This document shows, one piece after another, positions 1-5,232 of a DNA stretch of 5,232 nucleotides. This DNA comes from Bacillota bacterium (GTDB lineage Bacteria > Bacillota > Clostridia > Acetivibrionales > DSM-1351). Position 1 is the first letter of the stretch; each line of letters begins with the position of its first letter. The stretch lies in the NCBI GenBank assembly GCA_023412635.1, contig JAEYNI010000313.1:1-5232 (forward strand), in the 5' to 3' direction. A model generated the notes under the pieces. The model saw only the letters and a program-made list of their open reading frames with translations. It was not told the origin of the DNA and did not search any database. The translations under genes were made by a program, and so were the position numbers.

Positions 1-2390
1 GGTTAAAACCTGTTCATAGGCGTATACTCTATACCATGTTTTCTTCCGGTTTTACACCGGATAAGCCATACAGAAAGTCTGTTGCAACTGTCGGTGAAGC
101 GTTGAAGAGCTTCCATCCCCACGGTGATGCCGCAGTGTATGATAGTCTTGTGCGTATGGCACAGGATTTTTCTCTGAGACATCCACTGGTTGACGGACAC
201 GGTAATTTTGGTTCACGTGATGGTGATGCCGCAGCCGCAATGAGATACACTGAGGCAAGACTTGCCAAGATTTCCATGGAAATGCTTGCTGATATAAATA
301 AAGATACTGTAGATTTTAAGCCGAACTTTGATGAACATGAGGTGGAACCTGTTGTTTTGCCTTCCAGATTTCCAAATTTATTAGTTAACGGTTCTTCAGG
401 TATTGCAGTTGGTATGGCTACCAATATACCACCTCACAACCTTGGCGAGGTTATTGATGGTATTTGTGCTGCATTAGACAATCCAGAAATAACAATTGAT
501 GAACTTATGAAGTATATAAAAGGACCTGATTTCCCGACAGCAGCAAAGATTATCGGAAAAAAAGGTATAAGAGATGCATATAGAACTGGAAGAGGCCGAT
601 TAGTTGTACGTTCAGAGGCAACTATAGAGGAGATGCATGGAAACAGGCATAGAATTATTGTATCTGAAATACCTTATCAGGTAAATAAGGCACGTCTTAT
701 CGAAAAAATTGCTGAATTAGTTAAGGACAAAAGGCTTGAAGGCATATCCTTCCTACAGGATGAGTCGGGAAGAGAAGAGCCTGTCAGAATTGTAATTGAA
801 CTTAAACGTGATGCTAACCCTATGGTAGTATTGAACCAATTATATAAGAATACCCAGCTGCAGGAGACCTTCAGCGTAAATATGGTTGCAATTGTTCCTA
901 CAGAGGACAAGCTTTATGAACCAAGGACCTTGAATCTGAAAGAGGCTATTGATTACTACATAGTGCATCAGGAAGATGTTATCAGACGTAGAACAAAGTT
1001 TGAACTCGACAAGGCTGAGGCAAGAGCTCACATATTGGAAGGCTTAAAAATAGCCCTTGATCATTTGGATGAAGTTATTAAAATAATCAGGAATTCCAAG
1101 ACAGAGGCTCTGGCAAAAGAAGGTCTGTCAGAGCGATTCGGCTTTAGTGAAAAGCAGTCCCAGGCCATAGTTGACATGAGATTGGGTCGACTTACAGGAT
1201 TGGAAAGAGAGAAGCTGGAAAATGAATATAATGAGCTTCTTGAAAAAATAAAATATTATAGAGAAGTTTTAGCGAATGAAAGCCTGGTGCATCAGATAAT
1301 AAAGGATGAATTAGAGGTTATCAGGGACAAATACGCCAACGATAGAAGAACAAAAATAGAGATAGATGAAGACGAAATTGACATAGAGGACCTTATCCAG
1401 GAAGAAGAAAGTGTTATCACAATGACTCACTTCGGATACGTTAAAAGGCTTCCGGCTGATACCTATAAGAGCCAGAGGCGCGGAGGAAAGGGAATCATTG
1501 GTCTTAGCACCAGAGAAGAAGATTTCGTGAAGAATCTTTTTGTAACCTCAACTCATAACTTTATAATGTTCTTCACTAATAAAGGTAGAGTGTACAGGCT
1601 CAAGGCATATGAGATTCCTGAAGCAGGCAGACAAGCAAAGGGTACAGCTATAGTAAATCTTTTACAGCTGGATGCAAATGAAAAGGTTACTACTGTTATT
1701 CCTATTCATGAGTATAAGGAAGGCCTGTACCTTGTAATGGCTACCCGCAACGGTCTGGTTAAAAAAACTGACCTGATGGAATATGACAATATAAGAAAAG
1801 GTGGGCTTGCGGCAGTTACCCTCAGAGAGAATGATGAACTTATTGATGTCAAGCTTACTGATGGAAAACAGGATATCATGCTTTCGACGGTCAACGGTAT
1901 GTCAATCCGGTTTAATGAAACCGACGCCAGACCAATCGGTCGTGTCTCTCAAGGTGTAAAGGGTATAGAGCTGGATGAAGATGATTATGTAATAGGTATG
2001 GAGGTAGTTACTGATAATACTACTCTGCTGGTTGTAACTGAGAATGGATTCGGTAAGAGAACCGAACTTGAGGAATATAAGGTACAAACCAGAGGAGGTA
2101 AAGGTATCCTCACCTACAGAATTACTGAGAAGACTGGAAAATCAATAGGAATGATGCTTGTTTCTGAAGAAGATGATATAATATTAATTAGTTCAGACGG
2201 CAGCATTATAAGAATGAAGGTAGACGAAATAAGTATTCTTGGTCGTGCGACTCAGGGTGTAACTCTCATGAGAATGAGCGAGGGCAACAATGTAGTAAGT
2301 ATGGCAAGAATGGTAAATGAAGAATGTCAGGATGAAAACGACTGCGAAGAGCTAGAAAATGAGGATGTCGAGGATACATCAGACAATTAG
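1..2390 (+). CDS. gyrA: DNA gyrase subunit A, 5'-truncated by the window edge
   Basis: GyrA is the DNA breaking and rejoining subunit of gyrase; with GyrB it forms the A2B2 enzyme that uses ATP to add negative supercoils. The frame is already open at the left edge and reads LKPVHRRILYTM, normally about 40 residues into GyrA, so the Met codon at base 36 is internal. With Leu at base 3 as residue 1, the catalytic Tyr is residue 82 (bases 246-248, in AAMRYTEARL, equivalent to E. coli Tyr122 after its conserved Arg). The segment GSSGIAVGMATNIPPHNL and the tower and coiled-coil regions follow. The C-terminal pinwheel starts near residue 470 with the GyrA box QRRGGKG at bases 1473-1493, which separates GyrA from ParC. 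Six pinwheel repeats can be counted, then an acidic tail (13 of the last 23 residues are Asp or Glu). The 795 visible residues plus about 40 match normal GyrA length. The helix before HPHGD is unusual and Ala replaces the E. coli Ser83 position (see findings). The stop is TAG at 2388. Confidence 0.96.
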   Translation, partial: LKPVHRRILYTMFSSGFTPDKPYRKSVATVGEALKSFHPHGDAAVYDSLVRMAQDFSLRHPLVDGHGNFGSRDGDAAAAMRYTEARLAKISMEMLADINKDTVDFKPNFDEHEVEPVVLPSRFPNLLVNGSSGIAVGMATNIPPHNLGEVIDGICAALDNPEITIDELMKYIKGPDFPTAAKIIGKKGIRDAYRTGRGRLVVRSEATIEEMHGNRHRIIVSEIPYQVNKARLIEKIAELVKDKRLEGISFLQDESGREEPVRIVIELKRDANPMVVLNQLYKNTQLQETFSVNMVAIVPTEDKLYEPRTLNLKEAIDYYIVHQEDVIRRRTKFELDKAEARAHILEGLKIALDHLDEVIKIIRNSKTEALAKEGLSERFGFSEKQSQAIVDMRLGRLTGLEREKLENEYNELLEKIKYYREVLANESLVHQIIKDELEVIRDKYANDRRTKIEIDEDEIDIEDLIQEEESVITMTHFGYVKRLPADTYKSQRRGGKGIIGLSTREEDFVKNLFVTSTHNFIMFFTNKGRVYRLKAYEIPEAGRQAKGTAIVNLLQLDANEKVTTVIPIHEYKEGLYLVMATRNGLVKKTDLMEYDNIRKGGLAAVTLRENDELIDVKLTDGKQDIMLSTVNGMSIRFNETDARPIGRVSQGVKGIELDEDDYVIGMEVVTDNTTLLVVTENGFGKRTELEEYKVQTRGGKGILTYRITEKTGKSIGMMLVSEEDDIILISSDGSIIRMKVDEISILGRATQGVTLMRMSEGNNVVSMARMVNEECQDENDCEELENEDVEDTSDN

Positions 2391-2613
2391 CTATTTTATA
2401 AACCGGCAATAGTTGGGCGATTTTATCAGAATAACCAGATAGGGCTTTGGCCTAAGCTGACTTCAAATATTGGAAATAAGGCAAACTTCACAGAGAGAGA
2501 GTATACACCTAGTATGCTCTCTTTTTGTGACCATTTTGTAACTACAATCTAAAGTTCACTTATTCAAACGTGTAGGGGAGCAATGAAAAGATAATTTTTG
2601 AAGATTTTAAGCC
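2391..2613. other. Intergenic region between gyrA and the tetR promoter
   Basis: This stretch separates the gyrA stop from the -35 element of the next unit. It contains the hairpin terminator listed separately. I found no convincing open reading frame on either strand. A four-codon string (ATG AAA AGA stop at 2583-2594) sits behind a GGGGAG sequence, but the spacing is too short for it to be a gene. Nothing else recognisable was seen. Confidence 0.6.
2488..2530 (+). terminator. Probable rho-independent terminator of gyrA
   Basis: An 11-bp core stem pairs AGAGAGTATAC (2496-2506) with GTATGCTCTCT (2512-2522), with one G-U wobble and a five-base loop (ACCTA). The run of five T residues at 2522-2526 follows directly. 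Pairing can continue outwards through the U-run to TCACA (2488-2492) and TGTGA (2526-2530), giving a stem of up to 19 bp with G-U pairs. It lies about 100 bases after the gyrA stop. The other strand has no T-run after the stem, so it should act only on gyrA transcripts. The moderate U-run, partly absorbed by the extended stem, is the reason for caution. Confidence 0.75.
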
Positions 2614-2641
2614 TTGACATATTGTAGAAAACATATGTAAT
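2614..2641 (+). promoter_or_regulatory. Sigma-A-type promoter for the tetR-helD unit
   Basis: A perfect -35 element TTGACA lies at 2614-2619. The best -10 is TGTAAT at 2636-2641 (5 of 6 matches to TATAAT) with a 16-bp spacer. An alternative, TAATAT at 2638-2643, has an 18-bp spacer and a poorer match. Transcription would start near 2648, leaving a leader of about 32 bases before the tetR ATG. The downstream edge overlaps the palindromic operator. Confidence 0.7.
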
Positions 2642-2667
2642 ATTTAATTACCACTGGTAATTAAATA
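2641..2667. promoter_or_regulatory. 27-bp perfect palindrome, probable operator of the TetR-family regulator
   Basis: TATTTAATTACCA (2641-2653) and TGGTAATTAAATA (2655-2667) are exact reverse complements around a single central C at 2654. TetR-family dimers typically bind inverted repeats of this size, often placed just upstream of their own gene. This one starts at the last base of the -10 and covers the predicted transcription start, so bound protein would block RNA polymerase. It ends 12 bases before the tetR ATG and touches its ribosome binding site. The symmetry is seen directly; binding by the adjacent regulator is inferred from position. As RNA the same sequence could form a hairpin, but no T-run follows, so a terminator is unlikely. 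Confidence 0.75.
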
Positions 2668-2673
2668 GAGAGG
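2667..2673 (+). promoter_or_regulatory. Ribosome binding site of the tetR-family gene
   Basis: AGAGAGG lies six bases upstream of ATG 2680. This supports that start, and its first base is the last base of the operator palindrome. Confidence 0.7.
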
Positions 2674-2679
2674 TATACA

Positions 2680-3348
2680 ATGAGAAAAGGAATAACAAAA
2701 GAGCAGGTTATCAATAAAGCTCTTGAATTAATGAAAGACAGAGAAGATATTAAAAGCGTGAATTTAAGAGTTGTCGCAAGAGAACTGTGCTGTGCCCATA
2801 CAAACCTGTACAATTATTTTACCTCATTTGATGAGCTTCTAAGTGAAGCATATATTAGAGTACTTCAAATATTCTCGGAAATGCTAAAAAAGAGAATATC
2901 CGTCTTAGAAGACTATCATTTAAGGCTAAAAGCCTTTTTCAGTGAAATAATATCCTTTTATATGGACAATAAAGGTTGGTTCAGACTGTTATGGGTTGAA
3001 ATAATTGGTGGTAAACATAAGAAAGTAGGCTATATTGCGGCGTCAAAGACTGTTGATGAATATGTAGCTATTATGGAAAATATTTTAATTCATTTATATA
3101 CCACAGCTCCCAGCCCAGAACAGATTAAGAGTATTCTGCATATTGTCCACTGCTACATATATGGAGAGATAAACTTATATATAGCAAACCATTCCTTCAT
3201 ACAGGAGAATACCGAAATACTCAAACGAGAAAAACTCATTCCGATTATTGAAAAGAGTCCACTTATTCCTATTGAAGATGCTTTCAAGAAATATGTAAAC
3301 GATGAAGCTATAAAATTATTTTATCTTTACCTGGGAAGAAAGGAGTAA
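2680..3348 (+). CDS. TetR/AcrR-family transcriptional regulator
   Basis: This is a 222-residue protein with the usual TetR-family layout. The N-terminal helix-turn-helix spans about residues 5-52: ITKEQVINKALELM forms helix 1, VNLRVVARELCCA leads into the motif, and HTNLYNYF (40-47) is the recognition helix, ending in the NYF plus DELL pattern typical of the family. The remaining 170 residues look all-helical, rich in aromatic and aliphatic residues, and should form the ligand-binding and dimerisation domain. Its sequence gives no reliable clue to the ligand. A well-spaced ribosome binding site supports the ATG. The gene has its own promoter and a perfect palindrome over the start site, so autorepression with ligand-driven release is the likely control. 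The stop is five bases before the helD-like start, and the end of this gene carries the next ribosome binding site, so the two are co-transcribed and probably translationally coupled. Family assignment is secure; no specific subfamily name is justified. Confidence 0.92.
   Translation: MRKGITKEQVINKALELMKDREDIKSVNLRVVARELCCAHTNLYNYFTSFDELLSEAYIRVLQIFSEMLKKRISVLEDYHLRLKAFFSEIISFYMDNKGWFRLLWVEIIGGKHKKVGYIAASKTVDEYVAIMENILIHLYTTAPSPEQIKSILHIVHCYIYGEINLYIANHSFIQENTEILKREKLIPIIEKSPLIPIEDAFKKYVNDEAIKLFYLYLGRKE
3339..3345 (+). promoter_or_regulatory. Ribosome binding site that supports a TTG start for the helD-like gene
   Basis: AAAGGAG lies inside the last codons of the tetR-family gene, eight bases before TTG 3354. 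It is the only strong Shine-Dalgarno sequence near the start of this frame. The in-frame ATG at 3498 has none. It is therefore the main evidence for the upstream start. Confidence 0.65.
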
Positions 3349-3353
3349 ATATC

Positions 3354-3497
3354 TTGGATAATTATGACGAGTCAAAAGATGTCCCTCACCTCTTCAGGTG
3401 GCGAGTAACACCGTTTAGGATCTCAGGCGGTGAGAACATTTCTCCCTCCTCGTTGAAAGGTGTAGAGGTTAACAGCCCAAAAAATTCATCTGAATCT
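3354..3497 (+). other. GC-richer, repeat-containing 48-codon stretch before the conserved HelD start
   Basis: This segment is about 44% G+C by hand count (64 of 144), and about half G+C in its centre, clearly above its AT-rich flanks. It is open in the HelD frame but encodes a polar sequence with no recognisable domain, and it uses codons such as CGA, AGG, TCC and TCG, whereas AGA dominates for arginine nearby. It contains the near-repeats TCAGGTGGCGAG (3394-3405) and TCAGGCGGTGAG (3423-3434), 29 bases apart and so not in phase with codons. Short hairpins include CACCT/AGGTG (3387-3400) and GAGAA/TTCTC (3432-3444). It may be a true N-terminal extension or a structured leader; I cannot match it to any riboswitch I know. 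Confidence 0.45.
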
Positions 3498-5232
3498 ATG
3501 CACTATAATGAACAATTTGAGTTGGAGAAAGGCTATCTTAGCAGAATAAAAGAGGTAATCAATAAGCAATTATCAAGTGAGACCGAAAAATATAAAAATA
3601 AAAGAGGTCAGTTAATTGCTGACAGAAAAGATATGTATGAAAATACAACCCATTACTCAAACGATTTTAAAAAATTATCCGATGCAATAACGTATCTGAA
3701 TCCTTTGGAAGTACAAACATATGACTATGAAGCTACTGAAACCAAAATTAAAAAATATGAGAAAATGCAGCATTCCCCGTACTTTGCCAGAATTGACTTT
3801 ACAGAGGAGGGTTTCGAAAACGAGAATATATATATAGGTCTTGGCAACCTAACAGACGAGAAAACTCATCAAACCTATATTTGTGACTGGAGGGCTCCTA
3901 TTTCCAGTCTATTTTACCGTTTTGGTCTTGGAAAAGCCAGTTATAGAGCGCCATACGGGATTATTGAAGGAGAAGTTTCACTCAAAAGACAGTTTGAAAT
4001 CAAAAACGGTGAAATACAGTATTTCTTTGACTCCAGTATGACTATCATAGATGATATATTAAAACAGGCTTTATCCCAAAATACCTCTGCAAAAATGAGG
4101 AGCATTGTTGAGACAATACAGAAGGAGCAAGACCTAATTATACGAGACTTTGAAAATGATATCCTTTTAGTACAGGGTGTTGCAGGGAGTGGCAAAACTT
4201 CTGTAGCACTGCATAGAGTTGCATATCTTATGTATCATGGCCTAACCGATAATTTAAGTGCCAACAATATCATACTTATTACACCTAACAGCTTATTTGA
4301 AAAATACATCGATACTGTTCTGCCTGAATTAGGTGAGAAAAATATTCAGACGCTTACAATGGAAGAGCTTTTTGATAACATATTCGAGGAAAAAACTAAA
4401 ATTAGTAATCGTAATAACTTAATTGAAAAGATAATAACGGCACAAGATGCAGATAAAAAGCTGATAAAAAGCAGTATGGAATTTATACTATCGAAAGAAT
4501 TTTTAACTGTTATCGAACGTTTTTTAAAGTATTTTGAGTATAGAATGATAGATTTTCGAGATATTTTTTATAATGGTGAATGTATTGCAAATCGACATCT
4601 GACAAAGGCTGAACTGTTGAAACAAAACGATATATCTTTACCTCTTGAGAAAAGGCTTGAAACAATAGAAAAGCGTATTTTGCAAAAAATCCATGAGTTG
4701 AGAAAACGCAGACTTGGAAAGCTTGAGAAGTTTATTGCAGAATACCCTGAACATATATACGAAGTAAAACCTATGGCAAGATTATTATCTTTAAAAGAGA
4801 ATAGCGCTATTAAAAAAGAAGTAATGAGATTTACAAGAGTTGATGCAATGGAACTCTATAAAAAAATTGTTTCAGATAAAAATTTGTTCTATAGAATGGC
4901 TCGCGGACTAAGTCTTCCAAAAAATATTGAGGAAATACTGGGATACGTAAAAGCAGGCTTGCAAAAACCAATCTTAAGTTATGATAATGCAATGGTTCTT
5001 CTGGCTATGAAATTGATGTTAGCAGGCTGTGACCGTTATAAGGAAATTAAGCAAGTGGTTGTGGATGAAGCTCAGGATTATTATCCATTACACTACAAAA
5101 TTTTAGAAAGAAGCTTTACAAATGCGAAATTCACCGTAATGGGGGATATTAATCAAACTATAGAGAAAGCAACAGATTTGTCTTTATATTCAGACATAAG
5201 GCACATTCTTAATAAAAAAAGAAGTTCAACTG
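3354..5232 (+). CDS. helD: HelD-like superfamily 1 (UvrD/Rep-type) helicase, 3' end beyond the window
   Basis: This frame is open from 3354 to the last base (626 complete codons). HelD proteins are ATP-driven, UvrD-like factors that bind RNA polymerase and release it from stalled complexes. With TTG 3354 as residue 1, a helical, probably coiled-coil N-terminal arm spans about residues 52-135; in known HelD structures this arm enters the polymerase secondary channel. The HelD signature DWRAPISSLFYR begins at residue 178. A Q-motif-like IQKEQD includes Gln259. Walker A GVAGSGKT is 275-282 (catalytic Lys281). A long helical insertion between about 350 and 530 fits the extra HelD domain of family 1A. 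Walker B DEAQD is 571-575 and motif III GDINQ is 597-601. Motifs IV-VI, roughly 100-150 residues, lie past the edge. The start is uncertain: TTG 3354 has an ideal ribosome binding site, whereas ATG 3498 (reading MHYNEQFELEKGYLSR) matches where HelD proteins usually begin but lacks one. Naming as HelD is by motif recognition; a distinct paralogue is possible. Confidence 0.9.
   Translation, partial: MDNYDESKDVPHLFRWRVTPFRISGGENISPSSLKGVEVNSPKNSSESMHYNEQFELEKGYLSRIKEVINKQLSSETEKYKNKRGQLIADRKDMYENTTHYSNDFKKLSDAITYLNPLEVQTYDYEATETKIKKYEKMQHSPYFARIDFTEEGFENENIYIGLGNLTDEKTHQTYICDWRAPISSLFYRFGLGKASYRAPYGIIEGEVSLKRQFEIKNGEIQYFFDSSMTIIDDILKQALSQNTSAKMRSIVETIQKEQDLIIRDFENDILLVQGVAGSGKTSVALHRVAYLMYHGLTDNLSANNIILITPNSLFEKYIDTVLPELGEKNIQTLTMEELFDNIFEEKTKISNRNNLIEKIITAQDADKKLIKSSMEFILSKEFLTVIERFLKYFEYRMIDFRDIFYNGECIANRHLTKAELLKQNDISLPLEKRLETIEKRILQKIHELRKRRLGKLEKFIAEYPEHIYEVKPMARLLSLKENSAIKKEVMRFTRVDAMELYKKIVSDKNLFYRMARGLSLPKNIEEILGYVKAGLQKPILSYDNAMVLLAMKLMLAGCDRYKEIKQVVVDEAQDYYPLHYKILERSFTNAKFTVMGDINQTIEKATDLSLYSDIRHILNKKRSST

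Noticed and set aside
36..38. ATG at 36 as the start codon of gyrA
   Set aside because: The frame is open upstream to base 1 and encodes the conserved LKPVHRRILYTM segment, so this Met is internal and the gene begins before the window.
129..131. Ala at the E. coli Ser83 position as an acquired quinolone-resistance mutation
   Set aside because: Ala is the native residue at this position in several bacterial groups and the surrounding helix is also divergent, so lineage variation is more likely than recent selection.
2574..2594. Mini-ORF (Met-Lys-Arg-stop) after a GGGGAG sequence, as a possible leader peptide
   Set aside because: The spacing to the ATG is only about two bases and it lies upstream of the tetR promoter, so it would not be on that transcript.
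2631..2638. ACATATGT palindrome between -35 and -10 as a second operator
   Set aside because: An 8-bp AT-rich palindrome is expected by chance and it shares no core with the 27-bp palindrome.
3394..3434. Resemblance of GGTGG, CTCAGG and ACACCG fragments to T-box or glycine-riboswitch motifs
   Set aside because: The full conserved cores and their order are absent and no terminator or T-run follows. The fragments are too short to support a riboswitch call.
3941..4195. 84-codon open frame on the minus strand, and the other minus-strand frames under gyrA (for example 29-424 and 677-910)
   Set aside because: They lie entirely antisense to strongly conserved GyrA or HelD coding sequence and show no recognisable protein features or ribosome binding sites of their own.

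Overview
The base composition is AT-rich, Shine-Dalgarno sequences are strong, and the GyrA and HelD proteins resemble those of clostridia. The window therefore looks like a Firmicutes chromosome, most likely of the Clostridia (Ruminiclostridium/Hungateiclostridium-like). That placement rests on protein style from memory, not on a search. All recognisable genes are on the + strand.

Layout. Bases 1-2390 carry the 3' part of gyrA: 795 complete codons, with about 40 N-terminal residues lying upstream of the window. The active-site tyrosine, the GyrA box and six C-terminal pinwheel repeats are all present. Bases 2391-2613 are intergenic and hold a long hairpin followed by a U-run, probably the gyrA terminator. 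A new transcription unit then begins with a sigma-A-type promoter (about 2614-2641). A 27-bp perfect palindrome (2641-2667) covers the end of the -10 and the expected transcription start. Next comes a TetR-family regulator (2680-3348). Five bases after its stop, a TTG start with an excellent ribosome binding site opens a HelD-like UvrD/Rep-type helicase (3354 to beyond the window end). This frame is open to the last base and contains Walker A, DEAQD and GDxxQ motifs.

How it fits together. The tetR and helD genes form a tight two-gene operon behind a single visible promoter with an operator-like palindrome. The simplest reading is an autoregulated, inducible unit whose effector is an RNA-polymerase-recycling motor. 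HelD proteins bind RNA polymerase and dismantle stalled complexes, and some actinobacterial relatives (HelR) protect against rifamycins. gyrA is upstream and appears transcriptionally separate.

Worth a second look: the palindromic operator; regulator control of a HelD protein; a GC-richer, repeat-containing stretch (about 3354-3497) that is either an unusual N-terminal extension of HelD or a structured leader; and a divergent quinolone-pocket helix in GyrA. No RNA gene, mobile element or CRISPR array was seen.
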